A stretch of DNA of 64,000 nucleotides. It comes from Saprospiraceae bacterium. Lineage in GTDB: Bacteria > Bacteroidota > Bacteroidia > Chitinophagales > Saprospiraceae. The notes beneath the pieces are model-generated. The model did not search any database, was not told where the DNA came from, and saw only the letters and a list, made by a program, of their open reading frames with translations. Below are positions 47,401 to 54,622 of this stretch, one piece after another; position 1 is the first letter of the stretch; the number at the start of each line of letters is the position of its first letter. The position numbers and the translations under genes were made by a program. Where the stretch lies: positions 1 to 64,000 of the forward strand of contig JAHDDR010000002.1 of assembly GCA_020629255.1 (NCBI GenBank), read 5' to 3'.

Positions 47401-47601
47401 ACCGGTGTACCAACGAAACTCCCAAGGTTCGAACCAAGATCTTCTATAATGATCGGCAAAAAAGGTATGTACGAAATTGTCGTAGGTATTGGGAAAGGAG
47501 TAAACAATCATGTTCCCATGTAGGATAAACGTCAAAAAAACGATACCCATGAGAATAGCATTGCTCGAAATTTGTCTTCTATATGTTGTTGTAAGTTCCA
47601 A
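44497..47601 (-). CDS. GT-C-like polytopic membrane protein with C-terminal periplasmic domains
   Basis: This 1034-residue protein has about ten or more membrane helices in residues 15-600. The first periplasmic loop (FPNTYDNFVHTFFADHYRRS, then WYTGFTTTSYPPLVHQLG) is of the kind seen in PTPS-related and GT-C glycosyltransferases, with acidic residues near the membrane. After a helix at about 632-652 comes an NTF2-like domain (about 660-770, TIESYYDALDFKRFKEAHSY) and a beta-sandwich region (about 790-1000). I infer transfer or polymerisation of lipid-linked sugars at the inner membrane. The only start that covers the full first helix is a TTG at 47601, since an in-frame stop lies just upstream; the ATG at 47550 is the alternative. 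It leads the minus-strand glycan operon. Confidence 0.72.
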   Translation of the reverse strand: MELTTTYRRQISSNAILMGIVFLTFILHGNMIVYSFPNTYDNFVHTFFADHYRRSWFEPWEFRWYTGFTTTSYPPLVHQLGALFSKIIGLKTAMMLVWILVICNFVMAIYRYSKIWVDEKSALVAASFAILAPSIVEAIHVFGQLPTIAGIGFLLHGTTEVYKWIRYNKRFYLISALSLFAVTVAAHHVTTIFGMIFFVAPVILTALMDRCGIEKVEFRWEPIKKFLLEIWKYRYKFILFGAAFLFLLIFVMFPYWYWSKTDPINQIPIPHGSRDNFLQVKSSGIVFFIIPWGIALPLLPYLFKQFFTGRNFFIGMSFALLVLLGTGGTTPLPKLLLGETAFNILTLDRFTFWASVMAIPFVGQFFLRLFSGDYDWALEQKVGRLAKLGVQMLIFSYFIIQTILIVNLHQLRPLQPASIDVSPIVSFLERDEHYKWRYLTLGFGDQVAWLSANTEAKSIDGNYHSARRVPELTSRAVERLENSKFNGLEGLGSLQQFLTVPEKYHLKFIFSNDKFYDPLLHYAGWHRVQRLENGIMVWEKQDVKNLPPRLPMKQIPLYQRIMWGVLPLLCLFIAILINFYLRIWIFRIKGKHNDPSYTSKINISKTSKPFLGLIPAILIVPIIMIWWSGQDVFFKKFQVTPEKTIESYYDALDFKRFKEAHSYFNPNDSLSYEQYILEVSVDDGIFSSYGKMDGIQQEVIQQTENTAEIKTITHWITPLEKFEKEDIFFLEKIKNKWYIKAKKFDISLPPDQFISQPEVRFFKQGKRRVSTLSTVPEDVVDRPELYIHSAKVVRKDSLIYVVGEIQNTDNLPAHITITAEIFDEKGEKIISYNSKFGVQHKLLPKEKTAFNIEFEKLSWREDHEKKPDILNPDEFHPFIFESDKITCKLFTKAVAENNYIFKYGQIDQYHFNEQTKETSIDGSIVNTGVDEITIPELIVSYHNDNCEVIWVEHQFVTKSVRPQRNTSFSHSLQELDEIIIIDEIEQEDRYVNGLQQSVFLKGRGIESCNDLFIQNKDYKIKLGVNSFVGIPSLF

Positions 47602-47892
47602 TTTTTATGGTGATATCTTTATTTACATCCATATGTATGCCACAATCTCCTAACTTTTTAAATATTTATTTATTTCCCTCGATAGTTGTACGACTCAAAC
47701 CTTCTAAAGGTTGATTTCTGCAGATAAAAGTTGTTTTTACAAGGTTTTTGTGACTAAAGCTCTTTTTAATTCATTCACCGATACATCGAACCATTTCACC
47801 GACATAAAGTATAGATGTCACCTTTTCTTTGGTACGGGATTCAGGAAAAGGGCACAAATTGAGGTCATCAATCAACCATAAACATTGGCGAT

Positions 47893-48726
47893 ATGAAAAG
47901 TTTTAATACTGTAGGTCTTGTAATTCCCTGTTATAATGAAGCGGAACGTTTAGATGTTGGAAAGTTCATTTCGTTCCTTTCCGGACAGGATGATATCCAT
48001 ATCATTTTTGTAAATGATGGAAGTAAGGATCATACAATAGATGTATTGAAAAATATTGAAAACGTGGTTCCGAACCAAGCTTCAGTTGTTGATATGGAAC
48101 AAAATGGAGGAAAAGCGGAAGCAGTGAGACAAGGGGTGTTATATGCTTTGAACCATCTTCCGGTACATCATATCGGTTTCTTGGATGCTGACTTAGCAAC
48201 GACTCTAGAAGAGATGGAGCAAATGGTTGAATTCGCCCAACGAAATTCTTACTACCAAGTAGTAATGGGCTCTAGAATGACTCGAATTGGTGCAAATATC
48301 ACTCGAAAATTTTCTAGAAAAGTGTTTTCTGCAGTAGTGGGAATGATGATCCAGACGGTATCTCAACTACCAGTAAATGATACACAATGTGGGGCGAAAT
48401 TGTTCTCTAGGGAAATTGCTGAGCAAATCTTTGCAGATTCATTCAAATCAGATTGGTTGTTCGATGTGGAATTGTTAGTCAGAATTCGTCAGACATACGG
48501 AAAAAATTATGCCACCCAACGAATCTATGAATATCCATTGATGCAATGGATTAATGCGGATGGTTCTAAAGTGGGATTGAAAGAAATTTATAGGACACCC
48601 ATTATGATTGCTAAAATCGGTTTGTTATATCATTTACCGATAGAAACGATGATCGAGGGGATGGGCAGTTATTTTGCAATGATGAGCCAAAGCTTATCGG
48701 GTGTCGAAATGGTAGAAGCTTTATAG
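47893..48726 (+). CDS. GT2-family glycosyltransferase, dolichyl-phosphate glucosyltransferase-like
   Basis: This 277-residue GT-A fold enzyme has the nucleotide-binding start VGLVIPCYNEAERL, the FVNDGSKDHT segment, GGKAEAVRQG, and the metal-binding DADLATT. VMGSRM and NDTQCGAKLFSREIAEQIF are typical of the branch that makes polyprenyl-phosphate sugars from nucleotide sugars. No membrane helices are present, unlike the GtrB-type members. It is divergent from the GT-C-like operon (291-nt gap). It probably supplies lipid-linked sugar for that membrane protein; this functional link is inferred. A terminator hairpin lies 36 nt after the stop. Confidence 0.88.
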   Translation: MKSFNTVGLVIPCYNEAERLDVGKFISFLSGQDDIHIIFVNDGSKDHTIDVLKNIENVVPNQASVVDMEQNGGKAEAVRQGVLYALNHLPVHHIGFLDADLATTLEEMEQMVEFAQRNSYYQVVMGSRMTRIGANITRKFSRKVFSAVVGMMIQTVSQLPVNDTQCGAKLFSREIAEQIFADSFKSDWLFDVELLVRIRQTYGKNYATQRIYEYPLMQWINADGSKVGLKEIYRTPIMIAKIGLLYHLPIETMIEGMGSYFAMMSQSLSGVEMVEAL

Positions 48727-48761
48727 ACTTGAAAGGATAATTACTAGGTGCTTTTCATATG

Positions 48762-48792
48762 GGGGATGTTTGGAGGGACATCCCCTTTTTTT
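48762..48792. terminator. Terminator between GT2 and sbcC
   Basis: The stem GGGGATGT pairs with ACATCCCC around an 8-nt loop, followed by seven T. It sits after the GT2 gene and touches the stop of the convergent sbcC gene. Confidence 0.8.
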
Positions 48793-51700
48793 ATCCGACG
48801 ATTTTTAAACGACTAAAACCATTTCCTTTTTGTTGTACTTGTATTTGGACATGGATTCTTTCTTTGAGGGGCTCTACGTGGGAAATGACCCCAATCGTTT
48901 TTCCGGTATTTTGTAAACGTTCTAAAGTTTGGAGTGCCATTTCTAAGGTGTCAGGATCTAAAGTACCGAAACCTTCGTCGATAAACAGGGAGTTGATTTT
49001 TGTTTTTCTTCCTGCCAAATCGGAAAGTCCCAATGCCAATGCCAAACTGACAAGAAAACTTTCACCACCGGACAATGTATTGACCGAACGGGCGTGGTTG
49101 GCTTGATAGGTGTCTATGATTTCAAGTTCCAAATCTACGGTTAACGGCTTGTGTATGATGTATCTGTCATTCAGTGTTTGTAAATGACGATTGGCGAGCA
49201 GGGTAAGTCGTTTTAATGTAAGCCCTTGAGCAAAAACCCGGAATTTTTTACCATCAGCCTGACCAATTAAATCGTTTAATTTAGACCATCTCAAACATTC
49301 TTTCTCTTGTTTTTTCTCAGCTTGGGTCAAGGTTTTGCTATTCTTTTTCCTTTCGTTATTTTTTTCGATTCTTTCTTTTAAACGCCCAATGGTTTCCTTC
49401 GATTCATCATGTTGGATATCCAATGAATTTTGCTGTTCTTTTAGTTCTTCTAAGTCCCATTCTTCGTCAATCTCTGATTCTATTTTTTCGAGTTCTTCTA
49501 TTTTTGTTTTTTCCGCCTGTTGGATTTGGGTGAAAGCAGTGTCCAAATCCTTTTTGTCTTTTTCGATTTTTGATAATTCCTTTTCGGATAGAATACTAGA
49601 GGTTAATTTTTCGAAAGAATCTATTTTATTTTCTTTTATAAACTGATTCAATAATTTTTCGGTCGCATCCAATTTTAATAATAAAGAGTTTCGTTGTTTT
49701 TCTTTTTCCTGAATAGATGCTTCTGTATTTATTTTTTCTTTTTGTGTTTTTTCTAACAAACTTCGTTGCTGCTCGAATAAATGTTCTAATGATTTTAATT
49801 CTTGATGGAAATTTTCACGTTCTTGTTCCGGATTTTTTTCTGCAGGAAGAATGTCATTTCTTTTGTTAGTTAATTCTTGAACGAGTTCCCTTTCTTCAAT
49901 AATTTTTTCTTTTAATTCATCCAAACGTTCCTTCATGTCTTTTTCATCTTCCAACATGTTTTTAATTTCATTTTCCAAGACTAATATTTGATTGTCGTAT
50001 TCTTCTTTCGCCTTGATTTTGGATTGGTAGTTCTTTTCTCTTTGCTGGAGAGTGGAAAAAAGTTGGGGATCGAAAATATCTGTTTTTATTTGGTATTTTT
50101 TTAAGTATTTTTGAATACCCTTTGTTTCATTTTTTATTTCATTTTCGATATCGTTTATTTCGGATGAAATTCTTTTTTTATTCATTTCTTCTTGTAGGAG
50201 GGTCAACTCGAGTTCACGAATATTTTGTTCCAAAGTTTGGGTGTCTTCTTTGGATCGGTTGATTTTTTGAGCCAATTTCATGACCTTCTCCAACGTGTTT
50301 TTCTTAAACTTTATCTGCTGGGATAAATCCCTCATTTGTTCATGAATCACGCCGGTATCCAAAAGCTCCTGACCTTTCGCCGATAATTTTTTAAGGATAC
50401 CAGATATTTTCGATTCATAGTCCAACATTTTTTGAGTTGTTTTGTTGATTTCCCCCAATATTTGCTGTCCATTCCCTACCAGGAATTCCTTTCTTTCCTT
50501 GATACGTTCTAGTGCATTTTTTTCTTTGTCGTATAATTTTTGATATTGTTCAAGTTGTCGTTCAACCCGTTCCAATTCTTCTTGGGCAAGGTCGGGTCTA
50601 GGATTGAAATGGTGACTTTCTAGCTGGTGTTCGGTAGAAAAACACAAGGGGCAAGGTTCTCCTTTTTTTAATTCGAAACGTTTGACCTCCATAATTTTCA
50701 AGGCTTTTTGTTGCTCATAAATGCCTTGTTTATATTGGTGTAATTCTTTGATGGAATGGAGCTCGTCTTCCCTGCTGAATAAATCCTTGATTCGGGCAAA
50801 TTCTTCCCGATCCAGATTTTCTTTTTCCTCGTCATAGTCATCCATTTCCTGGATGGCTTTTTTATATTCCCGATTCAAATCGGATAATTGTTGGAGATCC
50901 CTTAAAGATTCGTTGTGATCCTCAATATCTTTTTGGAGCTGGTTAGAAATATGATGCCCTTGGTAACTATTGTCATCTGGATCGAAATTAATATATTCCT
51001 CAATTAATTTTTTTGTATTTTTATTTTTTTCTTGAAAAGTTTTTTGGGAGGTTTCCAGTTTCTTTTTTTTACCGTCTAGACTTTGATTTAATATGTGTAA
51101 TCCTTTTTGCTTCTCCTGTATTTTTGTATTGGATTTTACAATAATGGATAATGGGATTTCTATTTTGGGTAAATCTCCGGTAAGGGATTCGTCTGTGATA
51201 TGAGTAGTAATATAATCCTGTAAATCTTGTATGTGGGATTTTATTTCTTTTAATTCTTTTTCTGTATTAATTCTTTTTTCTTCTTCTTTTTTTCTTTTTT
51301 CTTCTAATGTTTTCCATTCTATTTTTTTTGGATTCAATGATTGGTTTCTAGTATTGATTTCCGTATCAAACTCTGTAACAGTTTGCAATTGTTTGAAAAA
51401 ATCCTTTTGATTATCTTTTTTTAATTCAAATTCTTTTTGTGTTGATTTGAAATTAATCTGAATCTCCTTTTCTTGTAGTTGCGTTGATTTTAAATTTGAT
51501 TTTTGCTGAATGATTTCATCTAATAATTGAGTGGAATGTGTATCCAGATGATTCCGTTCTGAAATCTGAGTATGAACCGGGCGAGTCTGGGTATGGAATT
51601 CTAAACGAGCCAAATCAACTTGGGCCTTTTCTTTTTTGACAGACCATTCTGCCATTTCATTTTGGATGACCGATAATTGTTTTTCGAAGAGTTGTTGTTG

Positions 51701-52447
51701 TTCGAGTAATGAAATTTGTTTCCTTTTTTCTTGAAGGGAAGAAAACAAATTTTCAGTTTCAACCTGAAGTTCTTCCTTCTCTTTTTTTAATTCGGATAAT
51801 TCTTCATCCGTTAAAATTTCAAGGCTTTTTAATCGAAATTGAATTTGTTCCAGAGCCGCTTCTTCTTCCTTGAATTTTTGAAAAGCTGAAGAAGAAATCC
51901 GACTATAAATTTCTGTACCGGTAATTCGTTCCAATAATAAACTCCGATCTTTTTCTCCCGATTGTAGAAAAGCGGCAAAGTCTCCTTGCGATAATAATAC
52001 CGATCGACAAAACCGACTAAAATCCAGCCCGGTGATGTTGTCAATTTGCTCGTCGACCTCCCTTATCTTTTCGGCGATGATATCATATTCGCCTTTTTCA
52101 TTTTTTTTGGCAAGTTCTCTTTTCGGCCCTTGTAGTTTACCGTCGGATTTTTCTCGGGCCCGCCAGACCGTCCATTTAGCTCTATATTGTTCCCCTGAAG
52201 TTTCAAATTCTACTTCGGCAAAAGCATGTACCGAACCGTAGGTCATTACTTCGAATACATTTTTATTACGGTGTATGCGACCATATAAAGCCAGTGTAAT
52301 GGCATCCAAAATAGTAGACTTGCCGGCTCCTGTTTTTCCGATAATGGCAAAGAGCCCCACATCAGCAATCGGACTGCTTTCGAAGTCAATAAAATTTTCC
52401 CCTTCGAGCGAATTGAGATTCCTTAATTTTACATTGAGGATTTTCAT
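48791..52447 (-). CDS. sbcC: SbcC-type SMC-like nuclease ATPase subunit
   Basis: This 1218-residue protein is the large subunit of the SbcCD (Rad50-Mre11-like) nuclease that cuts hairpins and protein-blocked DNA ends. It has an N-terminal Walker A (IGKTGAGKST, about 36-45), long coiled coils (about 180-600 and 650-1030), a central zinc hook CPLC (in GEPCPLCFSTEH), and a C-terminal ABC signature (NTLSGGESFLVSLALALGLS) with Walker B (NSLFIDEGFGTLD). All ATPase parts are intact. sbcD normally lies just upstream in the same operon, but here the upstream gene is gamma-glutamyltransferase and the downstream gene is a convergent GT2, so the partner must be elsewhere. The start ATG at 52447 directly precedes the conserved first strand MKILNVKLRNLNSLEG. 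Confidence 0.94.
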   Translation of the reverse strand: MKILNVKLRNLNSLEGENFIDFESSPIADVGLFAIIGKTGAGKSTILDAITLALYGRIHRNKNVFEVMTYGSVHAFAEVEFETSGEQYRAKWTVWRAREKSDGKLQGPKRELAKKNEKGEYDIIAEKIREVDEQIDNITGLDFSRFCRSVLLSQGDFAAFLQSGEKDRSLLLERITGTEIYSRISSSAFQKFKEEEAALEQIQFRLKSLEILTDEELSELKKEKEELQVETENLFSSLQEKRKQISLLEQQQLFEKQLSVIQNEMAEWSVKKEKAQVDLARLEFHTQTRPVHTQISERNHLDTHSTQLLDEIIQQKSNLKSTQLQEKEIQINFKSTQKEFELKKDNQKDFFKQLQTVTEFDTEINTRNQSLNPKKIEWKTLEEKRKKEEEKRINTEKELKEIKSHIQDLQDYITTHITDESLTGDLPKIEIPLSIIVKSNTKIQEKQKGLHILNQSLDGKKKKLETSQKTFQEKNKNTKKLIEEYINFDPDDNSYQGHHISNQLQKDIEDHNESLRDLQQLSDLNREYKKAIQEMDDYDEEKENLDREEFARIKDLFSREDELHSIKELHQYKQGIYEQQKALKIMEVKRFELKKGEPCPLCFSTEHQLESHHFNPRPDLAQEELERVERQLEQYQKLYDKEKNALERIKERKEFLVGNGQQILGEINKTTQKMLDYESKISGILKKLSAKGQELLDTGVIHEQMRDLSQQIKFKKNTLEKVMKLAQKINRSKEDTQTLEQNIRELELTLLQEEMNKKRISSEINDIENEIKNETKGIQKYLKKYQIKTDIFDPQLFSTLQQREKNYQSKIKAKEEYDNQILVLENEIKNMLEDEKDMKERLDELKEKIIEERELVQELTNKRNDILPAEKNPEQERENFHQELKSLEHLFEQQRSLLEKTQKEKINTEASIQEKEKQRNSLLLKLDATEKLLNQFIKENKIDSFEKLTSSILSEKELSKIEKDKKDLDTAFTQIQQAEKTKIEELEKIESEIDEEWDLEELKEQQNSLDIQHDESKETIGRLKERIEKNNERKKNSKTLTQAEKKQEKECLRWSKLNDLIGQADGKKFRVFAQGLTLKRLTLLANRHLQTLNDRYIIHKPLTVDLELEIIDTYQANHARSVNTLSGGESFLVSLALALGLSDLAGRKTKINSLFIDEGFGTLDPDTLEMALQTLERLQNTGKTIGVISHVEPLKERIHVQIQVQQKGNGFSRLKIVG

Positions 52448-52534
52448 ATATACAAACCTAACGAAAAGAAGCAGAATAGAAAAGTCTGCCTATGAATTTG
52501 CATCATCAAAATAAGAATAATCCATAATATGATT

Positions 52535-54250
52535 TTATAAGCCCTCGGCATGATCCTCTCCTCTATTGTCCGCAACACCTTCTAATCGACCATCGGGTAA
52601 AACCATAATAGCATCCACTCGCCCAATCGGTTTTCGAACTTCTACTACATGACCCATCCCTTCTAATTCTTTTATGACGTTTTCTGTAAGTGATCCTTCC
52701 TCAATAAAAATCTTATCGGGCAACCATTGCGAATGAAACCGTTTGCGGTGAACAGCATCTTTTAGTCCCATACCGAACTCAGCCACATTGCAAAAGGTTT
52801 GGAAAACTGAAGTAATAATGGTGCTTCCCCCTGGGGTTCCCAACACCATGAATAATTCATCATTTTTAGTAATGATGGTCGGAGTCATCGAACTCAACAT
52901 TCTTTTTTCTGGTTCTATGGCATTGGCTTCGTTGCCCACCAATCCAAATTGGTTCGGTACACCAGGTTTGGCAGAAAAATCATCCATTTCATTATTCAGG
53001 AAAAAACCGGCATCGCCTACTACAACTTTAGAGCCATAGTTCGAATTAATAGTCGTTGTTACGGAAACCGCATTTCCTTCAGGATCAACAATCGAAAAAT
53101 GAGTGGTTTCTTCACTTTCTGGAGGGGCAATATTTCCGGCTTGGATAGAATCGCTGGGCGTGGCTTTGTTGGGATCGAAATTTTCCATTCTTTGGGCAAG
53201 GTAAGCTTCATCCAATAATTGTTTTCGAGGAACCGTCCAGAAATCACTATCGCCCAAATGGGTAGCCCGGTCGGCATACACCCTGCGTTCGGCTTCTGTT
53301 ACCAAATGAACATGCTCCTTTGATTGGAATTCCATATCAGAAATCGAAAAAGCTTCAACAGTGTTCATGATTTGGCACAAGGCAATACCTCCACTAGAAG
53401 GCGGTGGCATGGAAATGATTTCATATTCCCGATAGGGTTCCTGGAATGGTTTTCTCCAAACGGCATCGTATTGTTTCAAATCTTTGTGGGTAATGATACC
53501 ATTATTTCTTTTCATTTCTTGAATAATGAGATCCGCTGTTTTTCCTTCATAAAATCCCGCTTTACCCTCTTTCATGATTCTTTCAAGAACTTCTGCCAAA
53601 TCATTTTGGATGAGTGGGTCTCCTTTTTTAAAACCTGTTTCATTGGTGAATACATTTTTTTGGGTATTCAATGTTTGAAAATCTTCTTGGAATTTATTGT
53701 AATGTTCGGCTTCACCTTGTGTGATGAGGATGCCTTCTTTGGCCATTTTATATGCAGGGGCAACCAAATCGGCAAAAGGCAATTTTCCATATTTCTGATG
53801 AGCTTTCACCATACCATCTACAACACCCGGTACACCGACCGAAAGGTGTCCGTCTTTGCTCAACCCATCAACGACATTTCCAAGGGAATCCAAGTACATA
53901 TCCCGATGGGCAGCAAGGGGCGCTTTTTCACGAAAATCCAAGGCGGCAATATCTCCATCCTTGCCTCTATAAATCAAAAAACCACCTCCGCCAATATTTC
54001 CGGCTCTCGGATAAACCACCGCCAATGCGAATTTTACCGCAACGGCAGCATCAATGGCATTTCCTCCTTTTTTAAAAACTTCCAAGCCCGCTTGTGTTGC
54101 CAGAGGATGAGCCGTTACGACCATTGCTTTATCAGAAATGCTCTGTTTTTGAATCGGGTAGACCGCTGGATCAGTTCCTGACTGACAAGAAAAAATCGTA
54201 ATACACAAAAGGGTCATTAAGAGGCTGTGATAAATTATGTTTTTTTTCAT
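52535..54250 (-). CDS. ggt: Gamma-glutamyltransferase (glutathione hydrolase), lipoprotein form
   Basis: This 571-residue enzyme cleaves or transfers gamma-glutamyl groups, typically from glutathione, in the periplasm. A signal with lipobox FSC (about 20-22) suggests lipid anchoring. Family features are MVVTAHPLATQAGLEV, GNAIDAAVAVKFALAVVYP, GNIGGGGFLIY, the autoprocessing and nucleophile Thr in EETTHFSIVDPEGNAVS, NNEMDDFS, and the late glycine motif LGTPGGSTI. Large and small subunits would form by self-cleavage before that Thr. I prefer the ATG at 54250 over the GTG at 54259. The C-terminus (RGEDHAEGL) is normal. It is a single gene. Confidence 0.95.
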   Translation of the reverse strand: MKKNIIYHSLLMTLLCITIFSCQSGTDPAVYPIQKQSISDKAMVVTAHPLATQAGLEVFKKGGNAIDAAVAVKFALAVVYPRAGNIGGGGFLIYRGKDGDIAALDFREKAPLAAHRDMYLDSLGNVVDGLSKDGHLSVGVPGVVDGMVKAHQKYGKLPFADLVAPAYKMAKEGILITQGEAEHYNKFQEDFQTLNTQKNVFTNETGFKKGDPLIQNDLAEVLERIMKEGKAGFYEGKTADLIIQEMKRNNGIITHKDLKQYDAVWRKPFQEPYREYEIISMPPPSSGGIALCQIMNTVEAFSISDMEFQSKEHVHLVTEAERRVYADRATHLGDSDFWTVPRKQLLDEAYLAQRMENFDPNKATPSDSIQAGNIAPPESEETTHFSIVDPEGNAVSVTTTINSNYGSKVVVGDAGFFLNNEMDDFSAKPGVPNQFGLVGNEANAIEPEKRMLSSMTPTIITKNDELFMVLGTPGGSTIITSVFQTFCNVAEFGMGLKDAVHRKRFHSQWLPDKIFIEEGSLTENVIKELEGMGHVVEVRKPIGRVDAIMVLPDGRLEGVADNRGEDHAEGL

Positions 54251-54293
54251 GTTTGGCACAGAATTGGTATTTATCGTTATAGCATTGCATGGT

Positions 54294-54326
54294 TTTGAAT
54301 CTGCAATGATGTTTTTTATAAGTTGC
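54294..54326 (+). promoter_or_regulatory. Candidate promoter of a small membrane-peptide gene
   Basis: TTTG at 54294-54297 and TAAGTTGC at 54319-54326 are 21 nt apart. The -7 element keeps TA and the first two T of the consensus but differs at the end. The small start codon is 24 nt further on. It lies inside the divergent gap next to ggt. Confidence 0.4.
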
Positions 54327-54350
54327 GTTTTTCATACACACACACATACT

Positions 54351-54464
54351 ATGAGAAATTTTTATGTTACACTAAAGAAGTTGAAAAACTTCAGAATTGC
54401 CCTAATTGTTATTCTCATGTCTTTGGTTTTTGTTTATACGATAACTACGGGGCTTCATCCTTGA
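54351..54464 (+). CDS. Possible 37-residue single-span membrane peptide
   Basis: ATG at 54351 opens a 37-codon frame with a basic start (MRNFYVTLKKLKNFR) and one hydrophobic helix (IALIVILMSLVFVYTI), ending GLHP. The layout, with positive residues before the helix, is that of a small inner-membrane protein. A plausible promoter lies upstream and a shared terminator hairpin downstream at 54596. No family is recognised, and at this length chance cannot be excluded. Confidence 0.4.
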   Translation: MRNFYVTLKKLKNFRIALIVILMSLVFVYTITTGLHP

Positions 54465-54595
54465 AATAGTCAATTTATTAAAAAATATATGTTTAAAAAT
54501 CTGTAAATGATGTTTTTGGCATGTATTTTGCAAATAAAATTATAGAGAAACAAAAGATTGATTCGGTTAATATTTCATGGTTATGTTGTTTTTAT

Positions 54596-54622
54596 AACCG
54601 GACCCATTAAATGGGTCCGGTT
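54596..54622. terminator. Bidirectional terminator hairpin
   Basis: AACCGGACCCATT and AATGGGTCCGGTT form a 13-bp perfect stem with a 1-nt spacer. TATTTTTTTC follows on the plus strand. It overlaps the stop of the minus-strand cyclase gene and can serve that gene and the plus-strand small frame. Confidence 0.75.

Noticed and set aside
53324-54181. 285-codon plus-strand frame opposite gamma-glutamyltransferase
   Set aside because: Despite its length it is the complement of a highly conserved enzyme; its Phe/His/Arg-rich composition is typical of an antisense frame.
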